DNA from: Labilibaculum sp. DW002
GTDB taxonomy: Bacteria; Bacteroidota; Bacteroidia; Bacteroidales; Marinifilaceae
Direction: 5' to 3'
Assembly (NCBI RefSeq): GCF_029029525.1
Contig: NZ_JAKJSC010000001.1
Coordinates: 682,001-746,000, forward strand
Length of the DNA: 64,000 bases
Positions within the stretch are counted from its first letter, which is position 1. Each line of letters starts with the position of its first letter. Both the position numbers and the translations under genes were made by a program. The notes beneath the pieces are model-generated. The model searched no databases and was not told where the DNA came from. It was given only the letters and a program-made list of their open reading frames with translations. Shown piece by piece: positions 28,384 through 36,523 of this stretch.

Positions 28384-28781
28384 ACGTTTTATTTTATTAA
28401 TAAGTATTACTCAATTGATATTGAGAGTACTTGAGAGTTCCAGAACAAGCATCTTCTATAAAATTATTTGATATGAAATTACAAAAGATGTTGGTTTAAT
28501 AGCATTCAAATTTCTTAAAAAGAGCAGGGTAAATATTAGATCAGATATGGGGTAAATTCTTTTATCTCCCTGCTCTTTCACCACTAACTAATGTTTGTTG
28601 TTGTTATATTTTATAAGTTTCAATTCGTTTGGCAATGTTTAAATGACAGGGATTGCCGGCCCTGCCATCTATAAACATCCTACTAAGCATGTTTTCATTT
28701 AAAAAAAATGAAAACTCACTAACTAATTACACAAACTAATATTGAACTCAAATTCAATCGTATTATATGAGCTACAAGTGA
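28384..28781 (-). other. 398 bp intergenic region between dsbD and the M16 peptidase
   Basis: No gene is visible. It holds a long-loop stem-loop (28519-28578), a GC-rich hairpin around GGCAGGG/CCCTGTC (about 28651-28672), and two TTAGTTAGTG boxes on the minus strand (28582-28591 and 28717-28726). An A/T palindrome (TTTTCATTT/AAATGAAAA, about 28692-28714) could act as a weak terminator for dsbD. Confidence 0.5.
28519..28578 (-). terminator. Long-loop stem-loop, probable terminator or leader element
   Basis: A perfect 11-bp stem (AAAGAGCAGGG, arms 28519-28529 and 28568-28578) encloses a 38-base loop and is followed on the minus strand by UUUUU. The box TTAGTTAGTG lies 3 bp upstream. A second element of the same build (53637-53714) follows the S46 peptidase gene. 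Confidence 0.6.
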
Positions 28782-30773
28782 TTATTTAATTACTTGAGCC
28801 GTTTTCTTATCCTTAAAATTCTTTATTCCCTCATCAAGGAATTTAATAAAATTATCTACGTTAAGATCGTATGCTGTTGGCTGAACCAAATCCTTACCTT
28901 CCTTATCTAAAAGCACATAATATGGCTGTGCATTTACATTATACCTTTCAATCTGGTAATTTGCATTTATCTTACCTAAAGTCTTCTTTTTCTTACCATC
29001 GTAGTTCGATACAATCCACTCCTCCTTAGGTAGCTTCGTTTTATCATCAACATACATTGCTACGATAATATATTCATTCTTCAATCTCTTTGCTACTTCA
29101 GGGTGAGACCAAACATTCGATTCCATTTCACGACAGTTTACACAACCGTGTCCAGTAAAGTCAACAAACACAGGCTTATTCTGAGCTTTAGAAGCTGCTA
29201 TAGCTTCATCCATATCGAAGTATCCTTGAAACCCTGGAGGTAAATGAAGGAAATCACTGTATTTTCCACTAATTTTTTCATGCTTAACACCACCTGAACC
29301 TGCATTTTCAACAATCATTGTTGGTAGATCAAAATCTAAACCTGATTTTGGAGGTGTAAAACCTGATAACATTTTTAATGGAGCACCAAACATACCCGGG
29401 ATCATATACACCACAAAAGAGAATGAAGCAATTGCCAACATTAATCTTGGAACACTAATACTCTTAAGAGGGCTATCGTGAGAGAACATTAATTTCCCTA
29501 ATAAGTAGAAACCTAATAATGTAAAGATCACAATCCAAATCGCTAAGTAAACTTCTCTATCTAGAATTCCCCAATGGTAAGTCTGATCTGCTACACTTAA
29601 GAATTTCAATCCTAAAGCTAATTCTAAGAATCCTAATACAACTTTCACTGAGTTCAACCATCCACCAGACTTAGGCATATTATTCAACCATCCCGGGAAA
29701 ATTGCAAACAATGTAAATGGAAGTGCAAATGCTAATGAGAATCCCAACATACCAATAATTGGCATAAGAACTTCTCCTCCAGCTGAAGCAACCAAAATAG
29801 TTCCTACAATTGGTCCTGTACATGAAAATGACACAAGCACTAAAGTAAAGGCCATAAAGAATGAACCCATGAAACCACCTTTATCTTCGTTTGCAACAGA
29901 TTTATTTACCATCCAACTCGGCATTGTCATTTCGAACATACCAAAGAAAGAAAATGCAAAGACAACGAAAATGATAAAGAATAAAATATTTGGAACCCAA
30001 TGCGTACTTAGGAAGTTTGCAAAATCTGGTCCCATTACAACTGCCAGAATTGTTCCTACAACGGTATAAATAGCAATAATAGAAAAACCATAGAAGAATG
30101 CATTCATTCTACCTTTTGCTTTATTACCCCCACCTGAATGCATAAAATAACTCACTGTCATTGGAATCATTGGGAATACACATGGTGTAAAAATAGCAGC
30201 TAAACCTCCTAAAAAAGCAAAAATAAACACGCTCCAAAGTCCTTTAGTATCTTTTGCTGGAGCAGAAGTTTTTGCTTTTGTCTCTTGTGCTAGCTTAGCA
30301 GCTCCACCTTTAACTTGCAAATCAAATTCATCGTCTCCCATCACACATTGCCCACTTACATCGGAACAAGACTGAAAATCGAAAGTACCTTCCACTTTTA
30401 AAGGCAAACTCTTTACCTTAATGGTTTGACGCAATTCAGCTTTCTTCTCAAAGTAGCTTACTTCACCTTCCCAAACTTCGTCGTAATGTTTATGAGGTTT
30501 AATTGGTGTTACTTTACCAACTAATTCGTAAGAATCATTTTTTTCAAAATTAAAAGTCGCTAGAATAGGACCTAATTCCGGATCGAAGTCATTCGAAAAT
30601 ACATGCCATGTCTTATCAATCTTTGCTTTAAAAACAACATCAATTACATCCCCCACTTTAATCTCTTGCTTCGACAATTCAACTTTCCACTTAGAAGGTG
30701 TTAAGATTTGTCCAAATGAAACCCCGCTAATCATTACCATTAAAATGGCCAGAATCGTAAATTTCAATTTCAT
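28782..30773 (-). CDS. dsbD: Thiol:disulfide interchange protein DsbD
   Basis: Inner-membrane electron carrier of 663 residues that passes reducing power from cytosolic thioredoxin to the periplasm. A signal peptide (1-21) is followed by an N-terminal DsbD-alpha-type domain (22-155) with redox Cys136 and Cys143 in SCSDVSGQC. The transmembrane CcdA-like domain (about 180-465) has Cys198 (FTPCVFPMIP) and Cys318 (FSCTGPIVGT). A C-terminal thioredoxin domain (about 515-640) carries GCVNCR (Cys544, Cys547). All six redox cysteines are therefore present. The domain order is canonical. It heads a cluster of secreted thioredoxin-fold genes, its natural partners. Confidence 0.94.
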   Translation of the reverse strand: MKLKFTILAILMVMISGVSFGQILTPSKWKVELSKQEIKVGDVIDVVFKAKIDKTWHVFSNDFDPELGPILATFNFEKNDSYELVGKVTPIKPHKHYDEVWEGEVSYFEKKAELRQTIKVKSLPLKVEGTFDFQSCSDVSGQCVMGDDEFDLQVKGGAAKLAQETKAKTSAPAKDTKGLWSVFIFAFLGGLAAIFTPCVFPMIPMTVSYFMHSGGGNKAKGRMNAFFYGFSIIAIYTVVGTILAVVMGPDFANFLSTHWVPNILFFIIFVVFAFSFFGMFEMTMPSWMVNKSVANEDKGGFMGSFFMAFTLVLVSFSCTGPIVGTILVASAGGEVLMPIIGMLGFSLAFALPFTLFAIFPGWLNNMPKSGGWLNSVKVVLGFLELALGLKFLSVADQTYHWGILDREVYLAIWIVIFTLLGFYLLGKLMFSHDSPLKSISVPRLMLAIASFSFVVYMIPGMFGAPLKMLSGFTPPKSGLDFDLPTMIVENAGSGGVKHEKISGKYSDFLHLPPGFQGYFDMDEAIAASKAQNKPVFVDFTGHGCVNCREMESNVWSHPEVAKRLKNEYIIVAMYVDDKTKLPKEEWIVSNYDGKKKKTLGKINANYQIERYNVNAQPYYVLLDKEGKDLVQPTAYDLNVDNFIKFLDEGIKNFKDKKTAQVIK

Positions 30774-31243
30774 TTTTTAATCTTTTAGTACTTTAAATTC
30801 TTCTTACAAAAATAGAATTCAAGAGAATTGAGTTGATTTAGTTTATTTATTTGTTCTGTTTTTTCCTGCTTGTTACTCTAAAGACAACCAAAATCGCAAA
30901 TAGGGTGAAAGTAATTCTTAAAATTTTGTTAAGATTTATTAACCCTTAGCACTTTACAAGATTTCAATTTATCTTTCGTTTTTTTATTTTATTAAATTGT
31001 AGCTCGCTAAATATCCTGATAATCTATACGAATCATTTTTTCTTTCAATCTAGATTAGATAAAAATTATACTTGTAGAAAAAAGTATATATTTTTAAATT
31101 ATTAGTAATAAAACGCATTTAAAATTTGACAAGTTTAGAATACATCAGATTAAAAATTCAATAATAAGGTAAGGCTAGAGTCAAAAAATAAATCCCTTAG
31201 CGATAAATAGCCAAGGGATTTAAACTTATATTTTTAACACTAC
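30774..31243 (-). other. 470 bp AT-rich intergenic region upstream of dsbD
   Basis: No coding sequence is seen. It contains a terminator for the small thioredoxin gene (31190-31221) and a possible dsbD -7 box TATTTTTG (minus strand, 30807-30814, matching TAnnTTTG) 34 bases before the start codon. No matching TTTG -33 element was found at the right distance. The middle part (30840-31180) is A/T-rich with no other structure that I can support. Confidence 0.45.
31190..31221 (-). terminator. Terminator after the small secreted thioredoxin gene
   Basis: Stem AAATCCCTT/AAGGGATTT (31190-31198, 31213-31221), with a further GC pair inside, lies 23 bp past the stop. It is followed on the minus strand by an ATTTTTTG tract. 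Confidence 0.75.
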
Positions 31244-31648
31244 TTATTTTGCTAATTCTAGTAATTGATCTCCTGTTTTCATTCCCATTACTTTCTTCAA
31301 TTCTTTACCAGAAGAATCTGTAAAAACAAGTGTAGGATAAGCTCTTACACCATATTTCTTAGCCAAAGTAGGTCCTTCTCCTTTTTCAGCATCAATTTTT
31401 AAACAGATAAACTTCTTATTGAACTTCTTACCTACAGTTTCCAAAGTAAAATACTTTTTTGCCATCATCTTACACGGTCCACACCATGATGTATAAAAAT
31501 CCATAAATATTTGCTTACCTTCTTTCTGTGCCTCTACTTGTGCTTCAGCAAATGTTCCATGAAAAAACTCTATTCCCTGGGCTTTAACTGTTGACGAAAG
31601 AAACATCAACATTATTCCTACAAACAGTACTAATTTTAACTTCTTCAT
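31244..31648 (-). CDS. Small secreted thioredoxin-fold protein
   Basis: Periplasmic thioredoxin of 134 residues. A signal peptide (1-23, ending VKAQ) precedes one thioredoxin domain with the active site SWCGPCKMM (Cys56, Cys59) and the cis-proline motif RAYPTLVF. The FMDFYTSWCGPCKMMAKKYF stretch closely matches the N-terminal domains of the two large thioredoxin-fold proteins at 35064 and 36524. It lies between dsbD and the free-standing DsbD N-terminal domain gene, with its own terminator, and is probably reduced by DsbD. Confidence 0.9.
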   Translation of the reverse strand: MKKLKLVLFVGIMLMFLSSTVKAQGIEFFHGTFAEAQVEAQKEGKQIFMDFYTSWCGPCKMMAKKYFTLETVGKKFNKKFICLKIDAEKGEGPTLAKKYGVRAYPTLVFTDSSGKELKKVMGMKTGDQLLELAK

Positions 31649-31801
31649 ATTATTATTTTCTTTGGTTAGAATATTGTTATTTTTAAGACGGCTAAAGATA
31701 ATAATTAAAGTATTATTTACCTTCTTTGCACACTAGATGATTTTACGGATTTTTGTTAAAAAACTGTTATCTTTTGTTTTAAACAAAATCTTTATAATAA
31801 A

Positions 31802-31828
31802 AAAAGGCCATCGTGAAGATGACCTTTT
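31802..31828 (-). terminator. Terminator after the free-standing DsbD N-terminal domain gene
   Basis: Stem AAAAGG-CATC with its complement (31802-31812, 31818-31828) pairs fully if one U-G pair is allowed. It is followed on the minus strand by a U-run and lies 40 bp past the stop. Confidence 0.7.
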
Positions 31829-31867
31829 GCGTACTTTTAAAATATTATATCCGAAGACAATAATTCA

Positions 31868-32338
31868 CTAATTAGAATAAGTGAACTCAAATTCATCATC
31901 TCCCATTACACATTGTCCGCTTTCATCCGAACAGGTCTGGAAATCGAAAGTTCCTTCGATTTGTAATGGTAAACTCTTTACTTTTATTTTTTGGCGCATT
32001 TCAGCTGTGTTCTCAAAATAACTTACTTCACCATCCCAAATTTTATCGAAATGTTTCTTTGCATTCATTGGTTTAACCTTTCCAATGCGCTCATAACTTA
32101 CATCATCTTCAAAATCGAAAGTAATTAATATTGGGCCTAAATCTGCATCAAAATCGTTAGAGTACAAATGCCAGCTTTTATCAATTGTTGCTTTAAAAAT
32201 AATTTCGATTTCATCTCCTACCTTAATTTCTTTCTTAGATAATGATGAAGTCCATTTCGCAGGTGTTAAAATTTGTCCAAATGAAACACTGCTTATCATC
32301 ATTAGCAATAATGCTACAATCGTAATTTTCTTATTCAT
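31868..32338 (-). CDS. Free-standing DsbD N-terminal (alpha) domain protein
   Basis: A secreted 156-residue protein that matches the N-terminal domain of the nearby DsbD (28782-30773) along its whole length, by eye about two thirds identical, including the signal peptide region MISSVSFGQILTP. Redox cysteines Cys136 and Cys143 (TCSDESGQC) are conserved, and the protein ends just where the DsbD linker would begin. It has no membrane or thioredoxin domain. It could accept electrons from DsbD and pass them to a dedicated periplasmic client. It clearly arose by partial duplication of dsbD; a decayed further copy is at 33096-33163. Function is inferred. Confidence 0.85.
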   Translation of the reverse strand: MNKKITIVALLLMMISSVSFGQILTPAKWTSSLSKKEIKVGDEIEIIFKATIDKSWHLYSNDFDADLGPILITFDFEDDVSYERIGKVKPMNAKKHFDKIWDGEVSYFENTAEMRQKIKVKSLPLQIEGTFDFQTCSDESGQCVMGDDEFEFTYSN

Positions 32339-32460
32339 ATCTTTTAATTTTAGTTTTTTTATTGATTTCTTATGCTTATTAATCCTCTATATTCTGCATT
32401 AAAGACAGCTAAAGATCATAAAAGGGTGAACCAAAAAGCAAGAAAAAGTATTAAAGAAAG

Positions 32461-32869
32461 TTAAAATCCAAATCGTGGATTTACAACCGTGTTAAACATG
32501 GATCCAAATGAGTACTAAAACCAATTGTTGTATAGTAATTATAGCCAGATTGTACTTGTTTCTGGCGCAATAGCAATTCATCCTGCGACACATCTCCTCC
32601 TGCAATGTTTATTTGATTTCGTGTAATTTGATAATTGCCTCTAAGATTCATATTCAATCCTTTTAACAATCGAATACTACAACCTAAACTAAAATCAAAA
32701 GCATAAAGAGATGTTTCATCTAGCATCAAATTATTTCCTGAATCAAAAATGTCATATCACAAAAAGTACAATCAAGGTAAACTTTCAATTTTGTGTACTC
32801 TCTTTTCTCTTCTTGCGCCATCAGTACAGAACTAATGAACATGCAAAACACAATTAATAATTTTTTCAT
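32461..32869 (-). pseudogene. Decayed outer-membrane-type protein gene with internal deletion and frameshift
   Basis: The 5' part encodes a signal peptide and MAQEEKREYTKLKVYLDCTFCD (split: MAQEEKREY, then TKLKVYLDCTFCD), the start of a Bacteroidota family with a VxLDCxxCD motif. The 3' part, in another frame, encodes LDETSLYAFDFSLG, KGLNMNLRGNYQ and DELLLRQKQVQSGYNYYTTIGFS, a beta-barrel-like ending. A further shift at about 32500 is needed to reach the conserved tail FGSMFNTVVNPRFGF and stop at 32461. The two halves meet near 32725-32755, so most of the middle is missing. It is too short and too broken to work. The family identity is from memory of the motif pattern; the breaks are seen directly. 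Confidence 0.72.
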
Positions 32870-33004
32870 ACTTACAGTTTTGTAGTTAGCGTTTATATAT
32901 AGACAAGCAACTATCGATATAGGATGAAAACCTTTACTAAATATTTTTTTCACATTTAGTGCACCCTTGCTTACATTACCCTACCGCTAATGAAAAATAG
33001 AAAT

Positions 33005-33034
33005 AAAAAAGCTACCATTACAGGTAGCTTTTTT
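33005..33034 (-). terminator. Strong intrinsic terminator
   Basis: A perfect 12-bp stem AAAAAAGCTACC/GGTAGCTTTTTT (33005-33016, 33023-33034) with loop ATTACA. It lies downstream of the SRPBCC gene and the DsbD-domain remnant and upstream of the pseudogene, and could act in both directions. Confidence 0.85.
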
Positions 33035-33095
33035 ATTACATTCACTATTAACAATTGTGTTTTACGTGATTTAGTTAGTGAATTTTTTAAGTATT

Positions 33096-33163
33096 CTAAT
33101 TAGAGAAAGTAAATTCAAACTCATTATACATTGCCTACTTTAATCGGAACAAGTTTGAAAACC
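33096..33163 (-). pseudogene. Remnant of a further DsbD N-terminal domain copy (3' end only)
   Basis: On the minus strand this stretch reads FQTCSD, then a stop codon, then S-R-QC-I-M. A short deletion and frame change follow, then EFEFTFSN and a stop. This matches the final 24 residues of the free-standing DsbD N-terminal domain (FQTCSDESGQC, VMGDDEFEFTYSN). It begins just past the SRPBCC stop codon. Both the in-frame stop and the deletion show it is dead. Confidence 0.72.
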
Positions 33164-33170
33164 CAAGAAA

Positions 33171-33683
33171 CTAATTGTTAAAATAATTTTGAATTCCCTT
33201 TAGTGTTATTGATAATTCCTTACCAATTGCCTTGAAAGTTTTTGTTTTAGCAGCTCCATTATTAACTTTAAAATAAGCTTCTAGAGTTACCTTACACTTT
33301 TCTTTTCCTGAAGGTTTTATATGATAGTTTACAACAAAATATTCTACAGGATATTGCGAATCTTCCGACCTAAAACAAATGTCTTTAGTAGCCTTTGCAA
33401 AAATAGTAATTTCTTCACCTCTTTCTGTTCCATCACTCATCTTGCACAAGCGATATGCTTCATATCCATCGCCTTCTTTTTCTACTGATTTTACTAATTC
33501 AGAATTGTACTCATTTACTTTATCCAAAACCGAAATAACTTTCCAAACTTCATCTGCTGTTGCATTAACAACGGCTTCCCTTGACATTGTTGGTGGAATT
33601 TTCGTTGCTGCCGTCATGGTTTGTGCCCTTGTAACAATAGTGCTGGCGACAATAATTAGTAGTAATAAAAAGTATTTTCTCAT
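33171..33683 (-). CDS. Secreted SRPBCC (START-like) family protein
   Basis: A small protein of about 170 residues with a signal peptide (MRKYFLLLLIIVASTIVTRAQ region; the start at 33683 is preferred over 33692 for this reason). The rest fits the SRPBCC/polyketide-cyclase fold: SREAVVNATADEVWKVISVLDKV at the start (split across 37-59), the central GEEITIFAK, and a terminal amphipathic helix with KELSITLKGIQNYF. The fold has a deep hydrophobic pocket and often binds lipids or aromatic ligands, but the ligand here is unknown. It stands alone between the DsbD-domain remnant and the TlpA-like gene. Export of an SRPBCC protein is less common than the cytosolic form. Confidence 0.72.
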   Translation of the reverse strand: MRKYFLLLLIIVASTIVTRAQTMTAATKIPPTMSREAVVNATADEVWKVISVLDKVNEYNSELVKSVEKEGDGYEAYRLCKMSDGTERGEEITIFAKATKDICFRSEDSQYPVEYFVVNYHIKPSGKEKCKVTLEAYFKVNNGAAKTKTFKAIGKELSITLKGIQNYFNN

Positions 33684-33770
33684 TTTATACATATTTATAT
33701 TCTTTGTGATTATCTAATTTAAAGACCAACTTGCTCCTTACTTTCACTAAAAGCATTTGATCTTTTTTTC

Positions 33771-33804
33771 AAAAAAATCCCAATCACTAAAAAAGTGACT
33801 GGGA
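33771..33804 (-). terminator. Terminator after the TlpA-like gene
   Basis: Stem TCCCA-TCACT/AGTGA-TGGGA (33778-33788, 33794-33804, one mismatch), followed on the minus strand by a run of seven U (plus-strand A at 33771-33777). It lies about 85 bp past the stop codon. Confidence 0.8.
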
Positions 33805-33889
33805 CTCCAATTCTAAAAACTAATCTAAAGCATCGAAATTTGTCTTCTTACATAAGAATATACATTTCAATGGCACTTACTAGATGATT

Positions 33890-35026
33890 TTACTTCTCAA
33901 AAATTTTCTTTAATGTCTCAGACATTTTTTCTCCTCGTAAGTTCTTACCAACAATTTTACCTTCTTTATCCAAAAGAATAATGTAAGGAATTCCCGAAAA
34001 CTGATATTCTTTCATGATATCTTTTCCTGATCCCGGAGCTTGAATTTGTGGCCAGTGCATATCTTCCTGACGCATGGCTTTTTTCCAGGCATTCTTACTC
34101 TTATCAATAGAAACACTTAAAAATTCAACATCTTTATCTTTATACACTTCATACAACTCCTTAAGGTGAGGAATTTCTTTACGACAAGGACCACACCACG
34201 ATGCCCAAAAATCGACAACTAAATACTTCCCTCTAAAATCCTTAAGGTTAACCATTTTTCCATCAACTGTTGGGAATTCAAAAATCGGTGCTTCTTTTCC
34301 AATGGCTAATCTTTCCTTTTGAGCCTTAGCCTTAGCAGTTGCTTCCTTATAATCTAACAAAGGTTGGTAGTTAGGGTTCTTCGCTTCTAATGTTTTAATA
34401 ATCTTCTCGAGCAAAGGTTTATCGCTATCTTTTCTTAAAGAGCCCAACATAGAAATAATTGAATTACGATCGGCATAGTGTTCGGCTATATAACGCGTTC
34501 TTGCATCCAAATCATCGTAAATCTCATTGTAACGTCCATTTGCATAATCTTTCCAGTCCTTACTATCGGATAATGATGCTGCATAAATCTCTTTCCCAGC
34601 AACAATCATATTCTGATAATTACGATGATAATTGTATGCTAATAAATTCATTACTTCATTATTCTCTCCTCCCTTAATGTAAACATATGGAGGATTTTTG
34701 ATTTTGATTTTTGCCGTGTCTTGACCTCTAAAATCAATTTCTAAATCCTCATCCTCAGCCCAAATCTGTACCGATTGCCATTTCTGACAATCCAAAGTAT
34801 ATACTCCTGGCTTATCGGTATTCATTGTAAACGAGTAATTACCATCTTTATCAACCTGAGTAGAATCGATAATGGTTTTATCAAAACCATCACGTTTTAC
34901 AATTGTCATTTTAAAGTTGGTATCTGGAAATTTTACATTTCCCTTAATTGTTATTGAATTTTTCTGAGGCTGTTGCCCGCAAGAAAAAAGGAGTACGCTT
35001 AAAACTGCAATTATTATTGTTCTCAT
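33890..35026 (-). CDS. TlpA-like disulfide reductase lipoprotein with DUF4369-type N-terminus
   Basis: Lipoprotein of 378 residues (lipobox VLLFSC, Cys16). An N-terminal beta-rich DUF4369-like domain (about 22-115, SITIKGNVKFPDT) is followed by a helical linker (120-240) and a C-terminal thioredoxin domain (about 243-378). That domain has FWASWCGPCRKEIPHL (Cys278, Cys281) and the cis-proline stretch FSGIPYIILLDKEG. TlpA-type proteins reduce specific periplasmic disulfides, such as cytochrome c apoproteins or client proteins. No cytochrome biogenesis genes are present here, so a client linked to the neighbouring SusCD or peptidases is more likely. It follows the 417-residue thioredoxin gene by 37 bp. 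Confidence 0.9.
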   Translation of the reverse strand: MRTIIIAVLSVLLFSCGQQPQKNSITIKGNVKFPDTNFKMTIVKRDGFDKTIIDSTQVDKDGNYSFTMNTDKPGVYTLDCQKWQSVQIWAEDEDLEIDFRGQDTAKIKIKNPPYVYIKGGENNEVMNLLAYNYHRNYQNMIVAGKEIYAASLSDSKDWKDYANGRYNEIYDDLDARTRYIAEHYADRNSIISMLGSLRKDSDKPLLEKIIKTLEAKNPNYQPLLDYKEATAKAKAQKERLAIGKEAPIFEFPTVDGKMVNLKDFRGKYLVVDFWASWCGPCRKEIPHLKELYEVYKDKDVEFLSVSIDKSKNAWKKAMRQEDMHWPQIQAPGSGKDIMKEYQFSGIPYIILLDKEGKIVGKNLRGEKMSETLKKIFEK

Positions 35027-35063
35027 TATTTAAATTTTATAAGTTCATCGTATCAGTAAATTA

Positions 35064-36317
35064 TTACTTGGCTTTTTTCATTGATCTCATCTTAAATGCA
35101 GGGATTGAAATTATTTTTGTCCCCGCTTTTTCTGCGGCTTTATCAGCCTTTTCTGATTCAATTTTAGCCGTTTTTGCATCCTCTGCATTTCCTACCAATT
35201 CTAATAAATTCGCTTTAGTAGCTAAATAACCAGACTTGTGCTCAACTCTTTCCTCTTTTTCTGATGCATAACTTGCCCAACGAAGCGCTCTTTGCAACAT
35301 AGCTTTATCGGTTGACGCCTTTGCAATCATAGAAGCTGCAGAGTCAAAATATCTCATTTCATTCTCATACTGCTTCAGCAATGCGAAGTCCATAGCTGCA
35401 TCAACCACAAATGCATACTTATCCCATTCATTCTGACGAGAATATTCATTTTTTAATGCAACAGCGATTAATTCTTGAGCTTTTGAAAAATTAGAATTTT
35501 GTAAATCCTCAATCAACGTATCAAAACCTTCTTTGTCATATACTCTTCCTTTTCCAGGATAGAAATATGCATATGATTCAATTTTCTTGTTGTAAGTATT
35601 GTAGATTTTCATTTCAATTTCCTTTTCCCCTACTAATTCTGCCAACTTGCCCTTGTTTTTCACAACAAAACGAAATTCATCAGTAGCAGGGTTCTTCATG
35701 AAATACTTAACGATATTCCAGTTTTCTTTCTTCAACAAATCTTCTTTTTCAAGACTTGAAATATAAGCATCCGCTTTTTTGGCTTCTTCTTTTCCAAGGT
35801 TAGCCATACGAAGCGATCTCAAATAAGAAAACATGAATTCACCATCGCGCTTACCTGCTTTGTATGCCTTTTGCAAGGCTGCAAAATTCTTATCTTCTGA
35901 CTGAGCTTCTTTCATATAACCGATAAATTCATCAGCTCCGTAAGCTCCAACAACACGATGTACGACTTCTCCCTCTGAATTAATAACCAGAAAAGTTGGA
36001 TAAGCATTAATCTTCCACCCTGGCTTTAGCTCTGGCCCCTCACCTTTTTCCATATCAATTTTGAAATTCACAAAATTGGTATTGAAATAATCAGCCACAT
36101 GATCTTGTGTAAACACATCCCTAGCCATCATCTTACATGGACCACACCACGATGTGTAACAGTCAACAAAAATGAGTTTTTTTTCTTTCTTAGCTTTCTT
36201 CAAAACCTTAGACCATTTTGAGTGTTCGAACTCAACAGAACGGTTCTGAGCCAGAACTGATGTTGAAATAAATAGTGCACATAGAGCTAATAAGCCCATT
36301 TTTAGTAAATTCCTCAT
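35064..36317 (-). CDS. Secreted thioredoxin-fold protein with long helical C-terminus
   Basis: Periplasmic protein of 417 residues. A signal peptide (1-23, STSVLAQ) is followed by a thioredoxin domain (about 28-145) with FVDCYTSWCGPCKMMARDVF (Cys58, Cys61) and INAYPTFLVI. A helical region of about 270 residues (150-417), rich in Lys, Glu and Ala, has no family I can name. It resembles repeat-like helical scaffolds and ends in a basic tail. The same two-part design is seen in the neighbour at 36524. Likely a DsbD client with its own substrate-recruiting arm; that is inference. Confidence 0.85.
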   Translation of the reverse strand: MRNLLKMGLLALCALFISTSVLAQNRSVEFEHSKWSKVLKKAKKEKKLIFVDCYTSWCGPCKMMARDVFTQDHVADYFNTNFVNFKIDMEKGEGPELKPGWKINAYPTFLVINSEGEVVHRVVGAYGADEFIGYMKEAQSEDKNFAALQKAYKAGKRDGEFMFSYLRSLRMANLGKEEAKKADAYISSLEKEDLLKKENWNIVKYFMKNPATDEFRFVVKNKGKLAELVGEKEIEMKIYNTYNKKIESYAYFYPGKGRVYDKEGFDTLIEDLQNSNFSKAQELIAVALKNEYSRQNEWDKYAFVVDAAMDFALLKQYENEMRYFDSAASMIAKASTDKAMLQRALRWASYASEKEERVEHKSGYLATKANLLELVGNAEDAKTAKIESEKADKAAEKAGTKIISIPAFKMRSMKKAK

Positions 36318-36523
36318 GTCTATATTTTAATATGTATTCAATTATCGATATCGAGACAGACTGCCATCTGTTTTGTAAATTAAGTTCCGAATCGACAATT
36401 ATTATTTAGTTAAAAAATAATATTCCTAATAGATTCTTGTTCTCGTGACTTTGCACCTTTAGTAGTATGACCAATAAAAATTGAATGTTCACTAATTAAA
36501 AAATGTTAATTATTTACTTTACA

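Noticed and set aside
32726-32953. A 75-residue protein beginning at 32953
   Set aside because: Its first 28 residues do not look like a leader, while an internal Met at 32869 gives a clean signal peptide. The frame ends just after the LDCTFCD motif, where the pseudogene's deletion falls.
33171-33683. SRPBCC gene considered as a fragment, because remnants surround it
   Set aside because: It has a full signal peptide, full domain length and a normal stop, so it is intact even though the sequence just after its stop is a dead DsbD-domain piece.
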